Source of the DNA: Microcaldota archaeon
GTDB lineage: Archaea > Micrarchaeota > Micrarchaeia > Micrarchaeales > Micrarchaeaceae
Direction of reading: 5' to 3'
Assembly: GCA_021806185.1 (NCBI GenBank)
Contig: JAJZXZ010000022.1
Span: 1-6,332 of the forward strand
Length of the DNA stretch: 6,332 bases
Under the pieces are notes generated by a model, which was given only the letters and a program-made list of their open reading frames with translations, had not been told where the DNA came from and did no database searches. Both the position numbers and the translations under genes were made by a program. This document shows, one piece after another, positions 1-4,804 of this stretch. Within the stretch, counting starts at the first letter, position 1; each line of letters starts with the position of its first letter.

Positions 1-2
1 GT

Positions 3-557
3 GAGGAGTACGCATACGTGCTTGACTTCATGTCTACTGGGAAGTCCTTTTCTACAAGGTCCGACCCGATGGCGCAGCTTAACGGGGAGGAGTGGTTCAC
101 CCTCTTGGAGGTTACGCCAAAGCCTGGCGTAACCATGTCGCTCGGCGAGAGGGTCTATATAGGCAGAGAAGAGCGCGACAAGGTTGCGCTTATAAAGGCG
201 AGGATATCGTACGGGGACCTTACACAGACGGCTAAGAACGGCCTGCAGAAGGTCATATTGCAGATAATGGACGCTAACGAGAAGAGATTCGTAGATGTGT
301 TCAACAACGCCGGGCCGCTGAACATAAGGCAGCATTCGCTCGAGCTGCTTCCTGGTGTAGGGAAGAAGCATCTCGCAGCGATACTCAAGGCAAGGGAGGA
401 GAAGAGGTTCGAGAGCTTCGACGACATAAACAAGCGCGTGTCTCTGCTGCAGGAGCCGAGGAAGCTGATAATAGAACGCATAATGCTGGAGCTGCAGGGC
501 AACGAGCGCTTCTACATGTTCACGAAGCCATATGTGAAGAGAGAGGGCAGGTACTAG
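3..557 (+). CDS. DUF655 family nucleic-acid-binding protein (5' end outside window)
   Basis: The reading frame is open from position 3 to the TAG at 555-557 and gives 184 residues; the true start probably lies a few codons left of the window, since the visible beginning (EEYAYVLDF) matches the family's N-terminal region rather than its first residues. A GTG at 18 could start it but would cut into that conserved block. The family (archaeal DUF655, AF1531-like) has an N-terminal OB-like beta domain followed by helix-hairpin-helix DNA/RNA-binding motifs. The hairpin is clear at about residues 112-140 counted from position 3: LELLPGVGKKH, then a basic helix and the FESFDDI stretch. The role is unknown; binding of structured nucleic acid is inferred. 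In many archaea this gene lies near rpl21e, rpoF and the rRNA dimethylase gene ksgA; here rpl21e is adjacent but convergent. Confidence in the family is high, in function low. Confidence 0.88.
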   Translation, partial: EEYAYVLDFMSTGKSFSTRSDPMAQLNGEEWFTLLEVTPKPGVTMSLGERVYIGREERDKVALIKARISYGDLTQTAKNGLQKVILQIMDANEKRFVDVFNNAGPLNIRQHSLELLPGVGKKHLAAILKAREEKRFESFDDINKRVSLLQEPRKLIIERIMLELQGNERFYMFTKPYVKREGRY

Positions 558-838
558 GCCTTATCAAGATGCAGCGACGGCACTATGAGCGTGCGTTCTG
601 CATTCATTATCCTGACCTTCACCACATAAGCGGATCCCCTTTTTTCCACCACAGTGCCGGTCCTACCCTTATACCTTGGATGGGGTATGTTGTGCATGCC
701 GCCCTTCGGCACTATGTACACCTTATCGCCTATTGAGAACTGCTTTATTATTGCGTTCGTATTTAGCGTCGACGGCTTGTGATGCCTTGCCAGATGCCTC
801 GTTTTTCCTACAAGGAGTCCCTGAGACCTTTTTGACAT
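554..838 (-). CDS. rpl21e: Large-subunit ribosomal protein L21e
   Basis: A 94-residue basic protein of the archaeal/eukaryotic L21e family, a component of the 50S subunit with an SH3-like barrel. The diagnostic parts are the basic N-terminus (residues 1-20, SKRSQG...KTRHLARH), the central FSIGDKVYIV strand, the PHPRYKGRTGTVVEKRG block (about 53-69) and the AYVVKV strand followed by LIVPSLHLDK at the C-terminus. Its length matches the family, so it looks complete. The ATG at 838 is the only sensible start, about 12 bases downstream of the start site predicted from the TATA box at 871-880. Its stop (554-556) overlaps the stop of the convergent DUF655 gene. It is divergent from the TBP gene and probably shares its promoter region. 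In many archaea it is co-directional with rpoF and DUF655, so this orientation is a local rearrangement. Confidence 0.95.
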   Translation of the reverse strand: MSKRSQGLLVGKTRHLARHHKPSTLNTNAIIKQFSIGDKVYIVPKGGMHNIPHPRYKGRTGTVVEKRGSAYVVKVRIMNAERTLIVPSLHLDKA

Positions 839-870
839 AAACTCACATCTAGGCTCATTTGCCGTGAATG

Positions 871-880
871 TATTTATACC
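871..880. promoter_or_regulatory. Shared TATA box between rpl21e and the TBP gene
   Basis: TATTTATACC on the plus strand reads GGTATAAATA on the minus strand, so a plausible archaeal TATA box exists in both directions. With start sites about 26 bases away, plus-strand transcription would begin near 902, five bases before the TBP ATG at 907. Minus-strand transcription would begin near 850, about 12 bases before the L21e ATG at 838. The minus-strand version has an AAAGG stretch just upstream resembling a TFB recognition element and is nearer to consensus; the plus-strand version is preceded by GTGAATG. No other TATA-like sequence lies in this 68-base gap. One element serving both genes is the simplest reading but is an inference from spacing. 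Confidence 0.6.
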
Positions 881-906
881 TTTAGATAGAACTTATCCTG
901 CATTAC

Positions 907-1221
907 ATGACCGGACATGCCCCAAAAAGACCAGTTGTACTCAAACCCACCTATACTATAGTCAACATAGTGGCGAACACTGCGCTCAATACCGACTTGG
1001 ACTTATACGGGCTCGCAAAACTCTCGAGGGACGTCGACTACGAGCCGGAGCAGTTCCCAGGCGCCATACTCAAGGTGCATGACCCAAAAGCCGCCCTGCT
1101 CCTCTTCAAGAACGGCAAGATCATATGCACAGGGGCGAGGACAACGGCAGATGTCAGGAAAGCGATAAACCACGCAATTGACCTAATAAAGAGATACAAG
1201 AACGGCGCAAGGGGCAGGTAG
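907..1221 (+). CDS. Single-repeat TATA-binding protein homologue (half-TBP)
   Basis: A 104-residue protein with one complete TBP repeat (about residues 14-97) instead of the two that make the normal ~180-residue saddle. Seen directly: the NIVA strand with N20, the stirrup YEPEQFPG with F50, the LLLFKNGK strand with F67, and the CTGA turn with T75. Spacing N20-F50 (30) and F50-F67 (17) equals that of repeat 1 of yeast TBP (N69, F99, F116), so both DNA-intercalating phenylalanines of a half-saddle are kept. TBP nucleates archaeal transcription at the TATA box together with TFB. One repeat would need to homodimerise or pair with another half, which is inference. The 220 bases downstream contain no second repeat in any plus frame, so this is not a recent frameshift. 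The ATG at 907 fits a near-leaderless transcript from the TATA at 871-880. The tail (98-104) is basic. Homology is near certain; function as the main TBP is unproven. Confidence 0.88.
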   Translation: MTGHAPKRPVVLKPTYTIVNIVANTALNTDLDLYGLAKLSRDVDYEPEQFPGAILKVHDPKAALLLFKNGKIICTGARTTADVRKAINHAIDLIKRYKNGARGR

Positions 1222-1250
1222 CCTTTTATAGAATATGCGGTTAACTACGT

Positions 1251-1268
1251 CATTTATCTAAATAAATG
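1251..1268. repeat. AT-rich 7-bp inverted repeat after the TBP gene
   Basis: CATTTAT (1251-1257), a four-base CTAA loop, and ATAAATG (1262-1268) form a perfect inverted repeat 30 bases after the TBP stop codon. It is preceded by a short T-run (1224-1227). It could be part of the TBP transcript end or a dyad operator for the TATA-like element at 1284-1293. Such AT-rich dyads also arise by chance, so function is unassigned. Confidence 0.35.
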
Positions 1269-1283
1269 GTACAATCCGTAAGA

Positions 1284-1293
1284 TTTAAATATA
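1284..1293 (+). promoter_or_regulatory. TATA-like element in the intergenic region
   Basis: TTTAAATATA resembles an archaeal TATA box. On the plus strand it would place a start site near 1314, upstream of the hairpins at 1374-1424 and with no convincing protein gene following. It is nearly palindromic, so minus-strand use is equally possible on sequence alone. It is the only evidence for a separate transcript here and could be chance in AT-rich spacer. Confidence 0.3.
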
Positions 1294-1302
1294 CTACTGA
1301 GC

Positions 1303-1424
1303 GAATACACTACATCTTGTTTCAGACAATACATTATGCGTATTCTGCAACAACCCTATTCTCATCCACCCGTGGCGTATGCATTGCATACGCCCGACCA
1401 TTAACCGTTGAGCGCGAGCTCAAT
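1303..1424 (+). ncRNA. Candidate structured small RNA in the TBP-trmI spacer
   Basis: The spacer 1222-1441 holds no supported protein gene but has several complementary segments. There is a perfect 9-bp hairpin with a 3-base loop at 1374-1394 (GGCGTATGC / GCATACGCC). A second, at 1407-1424, pairs TTGAGC with GCTCAA plus a closing G-U around GCGA; on the plus strand this is a GNRA tetraloop, which favours plus-strand RNA. GAATAC (1303-1308) can pair with GTATTC (1340-1345), enclosing a weak TTGT/ACAA hairpin (1317-1329). The TATA-like box at 1284-1293 predicts a start near 1314, which would leave out the first arm of that outer stem, so the 5' boundary is uncertain. I see no tRNA, 5S, C/D-box or H/ACA signature. 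The hairpins could instead belong to the 3' end of the leftward trmI transcript. Confidence 0.3.
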
Positions 1425-1441
1425 CCACTAAACAAATTGAC

Positions 1442-2020
1442 CTATTTCTGCGCAAAAACAAGATATCCAGTATGCCATACCCCTTTTGTCGACGGCCTCA
1501 CACCCTGCGCCCTGACCAGGATATCGCGCACTATTGTCTCTACCGTAAGTATGTTGCAAAACTTCAGCTTCTCGAGCGTCTCTACGAACTTCCTCACCTG
1601 CTCGGTGTGGGGCAGGTAGCCGACTACATGGCCGCCAGCCTTTAGAGCCTTCTTTGCATTCCTTAGAGCTTTGTCTGAATCGGGCATGTCGAGCGTTACG
1701 AGGTCTACGTCGCTCTCGTCTATGCCTTTCGTCACGTCACCCTTCTTTATTGTAAGGTTGCCAAGCCCCTCAATCTCCTTGTTCCTTTCGGCTATTCTGA
1801 GGAACTCATCGCGGTTATCGTATGTGGTCACCGCCTTTGCTATTCTTGCAAGGGCTATCGCGAGCCAGCCGCTGCCGGTGCCAGCGTCTACGCACGTGCT
1901 CTCCTTGCCTATGCCGGTATATGCTATTATCATGCCTATATCCTTCGGTAGGATCACCTGCGGGCCGCGCTTAAGCCTTTTGAAGTGCTGCGGCACAAGC
2001 ACATCGTTAGATTCCTTCAT
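1442..2020 (-). CDS. trmI: TrmI-family tRNA (adenine-N1)-methyltransferase lacking the N-terminal domain
   Basis: A 192-residue SAM-dependent Rossmann methyltransferase of the TrmI/Trm61 family, which makes m1A at position 58 (archaeal enzymes may also act at 57) in the tRNA T-loop. Visible signatures: RGPQVILPKDIG (18-29), SAM motif VDAGTGSG (44-51), acidic YDNRDEF (67-73), the catalytic motif LDMPD (110-114; D111 aligns with the family's catalytic aspartate), YLPHTEQV (135-142) and the C-terminal HTGYLVFAQK. Family members are usually about 250 residues with a 60-70-residue beta domain before RGPQ; here only 17 residues precede it. The start is firm: GGTGA at 2027-2031 lies six bases upstream of the ATG, and its TGA is an in-frame stop, so no longer N-terminus is possible. 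The gene begins inside the end of topA (14-base overlap), implying translational coupling. The family call is strong; exact tRNA position is inferred. Confidence 0.9.
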   Translation of the reverse strand: MKESNDVLVPQHFKRLKRGPQVILPKDIGMIIAYTGIGKESTCVDAGTGSGWLAIALARIAKAVTTYDNRDEFLRIAERNKEIEGLGNLTIKKGDVTKGIDESDVDLVTLDMPDSDKALRNAKKALKAGGHVVGYLPHTEQVRKFVETLEKLKFCNILTVETIVRDILVRAQGVRPSTKGVWHTGYLVFAQK

Positions 2021-4169
2021 CTTTTTTCACCGTCGTTCCCTTTGCACGTTTTGCCACGCGCTTTACCGTTTTCTTCTGCTTCTTCGGCTTTGCCTCCTTC
2101 TCGGCGTGTATCACCTCTACCTTCTTTGGCTCACCGAAAGGCGACCAGTCTTTCTTTGTTATGCACTGCGGGTCTAGATCCATCTCGAACGGACGCCTGC
2201 CCTTCCTTATCACCTTTATTATAGGAGTATGGCAGTGCTCGCACGTCCTTCCTGTTGGTTGTATCAGCGAGTTCTGCGGCAGCGAGTACGTGTTTGTACA
2301 TTTTGGGTAATTGGCGCAGGCGGCGAACGTCTTTCCGGCCCTCGACCTTCTTATAACAAGGTCGCCGCCATCCTTCGGGCATTTGCCCAGTATCATGCTC
2401 TGGTACTGCGCCTTCTTCATCTCGGCAGCTATCTTGTCCTTGTGCTCGTCGAAGCTCTTAAGAGCTTGGAGGAGCATCTCCTTGCCCTCATCCAACACTT
2501 CCGATTCGGTCTTCTTGCCGGCAGCTATGCTCTCCATGTCCTCCTCGAGCCTCCTTGTCGTCGTCTCGTCGACTATCATCCTGGCGCTCTTCTCCAGGGC
2601 TTCATACACGCTCATGCCGAACTTTGTGACCGTTATGCTGGTGCCCTCCAAGTAGCCGCGCTTGAACAGAGTATCTATTATGGCGGCGCGTGTTGCTTTC
2701 GTACCGAGGTTTCTCTTCTCAAGCTCGGATATCAGCGTCGCTTTAGAGTACCTCTTTGGAGGCTGCGTCTGCATCTCATTCATATCAACTTTGCTCGATT
2801 GCACACGCGCTCCTTTGCTGAATCGTGGCAGCTCCTTCTCCTCCAGCTTCGTGTAGTCGTAGAACTCGAGCCAGCCCTTGCTGATCACCCTAGCCCCATT
2901 TGCCGCGTATTTCTCTCCGCCGAAATCGGCCACGACCCTCACCCTCGCTACCGTAGCCGGATCGGCAAACAGCGAGAGGAACCTCTTCGCTATCAGGTCG
3001 TACAGCCTGCTTTCCTCCTGGGTCAGGCCCGTGGGCGTTACGCCAGTAGGAAATATTGAGGGGTGCGCCTCATCAGTCTTCGCGCCTTCCTTGGGGGTGA
3101 ACCTCTTCTGCTTTATAAGCTTATTTGCAAGATCAGCGTACTTCGGATCCTTCGCCATGTCCGATATTATCCTCTGCAACCCCAGGGTCGGCGGCAGCTT
3201 CTGCGACGACGTCCTCGGGTACGATATGAACGACCTTTCGTAGAGGGACTGCGCTACGGCGAGGGTCCTTGTCGGATCCATCCTAAGCGCACGGTTAGCT
3301 TCCATCTGCAGGCCGGTAAGGTCGAACGGCGGGTATGGATTCACCTTGCGCTCTGTCGATTCGACGCTCTCTATCGCCCCGCTTGATGAATGCTGCCGGG
3401 TTTTCTCATATGAAGACTTTGCGGCCTCTTTGCTGAAGATGTCGCCCTTTGTGTTAGAGAACTCCGTGCCGCTTATCATCGCGGTTATCCTCCAGAACGG
3501 CTTTGGCACGAACTTGGCTATGCTGATCTCGTGCCTTGCGAGCAGTGCCAGGCTTGGCCCTTGCACCCTGCCTATGCTCAGCGGCTTTCCACCGAAGCTC
3601 CTGCCGGAGAGCGCGTGGGTGAGCGCCCTGCTCAGATTTATCCCCCAGAGCCAGTCCAGCATATGGCGCACCTCGCCCGCCTGGAAGTTATGAATGTCAA
3701 GCGGGGTCAGGTGCCTATAGGCGTCAAGCAGGTCGTCGGTCGTGGTGGTCGAGAACTTCATGCGTTTCGCCCGCTCATCCAGCCTTCCCCTATTCAGGAA
3801 CTTTATTATGTTGGTGCCTATCACCGTGCCTTCCGTGTCGTAGTCGCACGCGTTTATGAACTTGTCGCATCTTTTTGAGAGGTATACGAGAGCGTCCAGA
3901 TACTTTTTGGTGTATTCGGAGAACGAGCTGACCGCATACGACGGCGCCCACTCTATCTCAATGACTGGGTAGCCTCTCGTCTTGTCCTTCTGCCTTATCG
4001 TGAACAGGTGACCTACCGCAGCCGCTACATATGTGCTCTCCTTCGCCCCTTTTATCTCGTAGTAGCTGATCCTCTCGTCGGTTTGCCTCTGCTCCTGCTT
4101 CCCATTGCCGAGCGCAGACGCTATGCGAAGCGCAACGCTAGGCTTCTCTGCTATTATCAAAGTGTCCAT
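2007..4169 (-). CDS. topA: DNA topoisomerase I (type IA, archaeal)
   Basis: A 720-residue type IA topoisomerase that relaxes negatively supercoiled DNA through a transient 5'-phosphotyrosine link. Order: Toprim domain at the N-terminus with E8 (LIIAEKPS) and the metal-binding D109-Y-D111-T-E113-G motif; SIGRVQGPSL (198-207); catalytic Y317 in FISYPRTSSQ; then two C-terminal zinc-finger modules and a lysine-rich tail (about 677-720). Finger 1 has C597, C618 and C624 but D600 where CPxC is expected. Finger 2 has C643, C646 and C669 but D664 where the fourth Cys is expected. The frame is open to 4271, but the ATG at 4169 is chosen because MDTLIIAEKPS is the family N-terminus and GGAAGTGA (4174-4181) precedes it. 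It lies four bases after the small membrane protein and overlaps trmI by 14 bases, so all three probably share one transcript. The identification is secure. Confidence 0.96.
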   Translation of the reverse strand: MDTLIIAEKPSVALRIASALGNGKQEQRQTDERISYYEIKGAKESTYVAAAVGHLFTIRQKDKTRGYPVIEIEWAPSYAVSSFSEYTKKYLDALVYLSKRCDKFINACDYDTEGTVIGTNIIKFLNRGRLDERAKRMKFSTTTTDDLLDAYRHLTPLDIHNFQAGEVRHMLDWLWGINLSRALTHALSGRSFGGKPLSIGRVQGPSLALLARHEISIAKFVPKPFWRITAMISGTEFSNTKGDIFSKEAAKSSYEKTRQHSSSGAIESVESTERKVNPYPPFDLTGLQMEANRALRMDPTRTLAVAQSLYERSFISYPRTSSQKLPPTLGLQRIISDMAKDPKYADLANKLIKQKRFTPKEGAKTDEAHPSIFPTGVTPTGLTQEESRLYDLIAKRFLSLFADPATVARVRVVADFGGEKYAANGARVISKGWLEFYDYTKLEEKELPRFSKGARVQSSKVDMNEMQTQPPKRYSKATLISELEKRNLGTKATRAAIIDTLFKRGYLEGTSITVTKFGMSVYEALEKSARMIVDETTTRRLEEDMESIAAGKKTESEVLDEGKEMLLQALKSFDEHKDKIAAEMKKAQYQSMILGKCPKDGGDLVIRRSRAGKTFAACANYPKCTNTYSLPQNSLIQPTGRTCEHCHTPIIKVIRKGRRPFEMDLDPQCITKKDWSPFGEPKKVEVIHAEKEAKPKKQKKTVKRVAKRAKGTTVKKDEGI
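2027..2031 (-). promoter_or_regulatory. Ribosome binding site that fixes the trmI start
   Basis: On the minus strand GGTGA is followed by AAAAAG and the ATG at 2020. The TGA inside it (2027-2029) is in frame with the methyltransferase, so translation cannot start upstream. It lies within the last codons of topA. Confidence 0.7.
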
Positions 4170-4173
4170 CGCT

Positions 4174-4181
4174 TCACTTCC
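4174..4181 (-). promoter_or_regulatory. Ribosome binding site that fixes the topA start
   Basis: GGAAGTGA on the minus strand, four bases upstream of the ATG at 4169. Its TGA (4174-4176) is the stop codon of the preceding membrane protein gene, so termination and re-initiation would be coupled. Confidence 0.6.
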
Positions 4182-4422
4182 TTCTGCGCCTTCTTGCAGA
4201 GCGCATCGGCCGCGGCCGCTGCGAAGCATACGCTGCGCGGTTAGCTTCCATCTTGGAGATCGCCCATGCATTCAGGAAACCTGCAGCTAGGGCGACCACC
4301 ACTACGATGTAGAAGACCGTCCCCGCACCATACTTTATAAATACGATTAGCGCAATTATAAAAAGCACAACCGTGATGGCCGAGAGCAGGAATGCGGGCA
4401 TTTGCAGCCTGTCAATCAACAT
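4174..4422 (-). CDS. Small two-helix membrane protein with basic tail, unknown function
   Basis: Eighty-two residues, not assigned to a family. Two hydrophobic segments are evident: about 9-31 (rich in Ile, Val, Phe and Leu) and about 34-55 (TVFYIVVVVALAAGFLNAWA). The tail 57-82 is strongly basic and ends in a run of arginines. By the positive-inside rule the tail, and hence also the short N-terminus, should be cytoplasmic; the tail could contact nucleic acid or the ribosome, but this is inference. The ATG at 4422 has GGTG (4427-4430) four bases upstream and a TATA box at 4462-4471. It is the first gene of an apparent operon with topA and trmI, its stop falling within the topA ribosome binding site. 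Strand, spacing and its own promoter support it as a real gene. A role beside topA is not obvious. Confidence 0.75.
   Translation of the reverse strand: MLIDRLQMPAFLLSAITVVLFIIALIVFIKYGAGTVFYIVVVVALAAGFLNAWAISKMEANRAAYASQRPRPMRSARRRRRK
4334..4364 (+). promoter_or_regulatory. Possible TATA boxes for the transporter pair
   Basis: TTTATAAATA (4334-4343) and TTATAAAAA (4356-4364) are the best plus-strand TATA-like sequences upstream of the transporter start at 4444. They predict start sites near 4365 and 4386 and leaders of roughly 80 and 60 bases. Both lie in the Ile/Phe/Tyr-rich membrane segments of the opposite-strand gene, where AT-rich sequence is expected anyway, so support is weak. Confidence 0.25.
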
Positions 4423-4427
4423 GAAGC

Positions 4428-4437
4428 ACCAATTGGT
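4428..4437. repeat. Palindrome ACCAATTGGT in the divergent gap
   Basis: A perfect 10-base palindrome in the 21-base gap between the divergent genes at 4422 and 4444. Its left end is part of the GGTG ribosome binding site of the leftward gene. Its right end begins the GGTAG sequence in front of the rightward ATG. It may reflect two symmetric ribosome binding sites or be an operator-like site; the sequence cannot decide. Confidence 0.4.
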
Positions 4438-4443
4438 AGTTTG

Positions 4444-4800
4444 ATGAATATCTATCTAGTCATATTTATAACACTTCTTGCAGCGCTGATAGCCTCTTTC
4501 TCCCAGACGCTCTACAAAAAGGCGATGACGAGGCAGCTCAACGGAATACGCGATGTGCTTAGGATGGCGACTAAAAAGCTGGTACTTCTCGGCCTCGGTG
4601 GCTACGTGGTAAGCCTGGTGGTGTACCTTTTCGCACTCTCCAAGGCGCCGCTCTCCGTCGTCTACCCGACTTTCGCGAGCACCTTCATATTCATAACCAT
4701 CATGTCTGTGCTGATACTCAAGGAGAGGGTAGGGCCAAAGCGCGTCTTGGGGATGGCGGTGATATTCGCAGGCATACTGATAGTTGCTGCAACTTTGTGA
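4444..4800 (+). CDS. Four-helix small transporter, ArnE/ArnF- or EamA-like subunit 1
   Basis: A 118-residue integral membrane protein of the drug/metabolite transporter superfamily in its half-size (four-helix) form. Predicted helices: about 2-20, 46-65, 70-93 and 99-117. The first ends in SFSQTLYKKA, a Q-x3-K pattern (Q21, K25) like that of ArnE/ArnF, instead of the membrane-buried glutamate of EmrE. APLSVVYPTF and ILKERVGPKRVLG are typical of the second half of such proteins. ArnE/ArnF move undecaprenyl-phosphate-linked aminoarabinose across the membrane, so lipid-linked sugar translocation is a possible role; the archaeal substrate is unknown. The ATG at 4444 is chosen with GGTAG (4435-4439) upstream; TTG at 4441 or 4402 would add residues not expected of the family. 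A related gene starts four bases after its stop, suggesting a heterodimer. Confidence 0.82.
   Translation: MNIYLVIFITLLAALIASFSQTLYKKAMTRQLNGIRDVLRMATKKLVLLGLGGYVVSLVVYLFALSKAPLSVVYPTFASTFIFITIMSVLILKERVGPKRVLGMAVIFAGILIVAATL
4462..4471 (-). promoter_or_regulatory. TATA box of the membrane protein-topA-trmI operon
   Basis: TTATAAATAT on the minus strand is close to the archaeal TATA consensus. A start site about 26 bases downstream falls near 4440, giving an 18-base leader that contains the GGTG ribosome binding site before the ATG at 4422. The element lies within the first codons of the divergent transporter gene, because only 21 bases separate the two genes. Confidence 0.55.
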
Positions 4801-4804
4801 TTCA

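Noticed and set aside
1374..1424. Intrinsic terminator for the topA-trmI transcript
   Set aside because: Neither hairpin is followed by a T-run on the minus strand, and archaeal termination relies mainly on T-rich tracts rather than hairpins.
1222..1441. A frameshifted or decayed second TBP repeat
   Set aside because: Two of the plus frames reach stops within a few codons of the TBP stop and the third within about 20. No FPG, LLF..GK or TGA-type motif appears.
1266..1619. Plus-strand open frame of 117 codons starting in the spacer
   Set aside because: Two-fifths of it is antisense to trmI, and it lacks domain signatures and a convincing ribosome binding site. Its first part covers the hairpins, which fit non-coding sequence better.
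2229..3059. Long plus-strand open frame (276 codons) opposite topA
   Set aside because: It lies wholly within the well-supported topA gene on the other strand, has no recognisable domain and an unusual Leu/Arg-rich composition typical of an antisense shadow frame.
4207..4218. GC-rich palindrome CGGCCGCGGCCG
   Set aside because: It falls in Arg/Pro/Ala codons of the membrane protein's basic tail and is explained by codon composition.
3292..4253. 16-base exact direct repeat (3292-3307 and 4238-4253)
   Set aside because: Both copies encode the same MEANR residues on the minus strand in unrelated proteins, with no flanking similarity; coincidence is sufficient.
4170..4271. Longer N-terminus for TopA starting at 4271
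   Set aside because: The extra 34 residues overlap the upstream membrane protein gene, do not belong to the family, and a ribosome binding site precedes the ATG at 4169, where the conserved LIIAEKPS motif begins.
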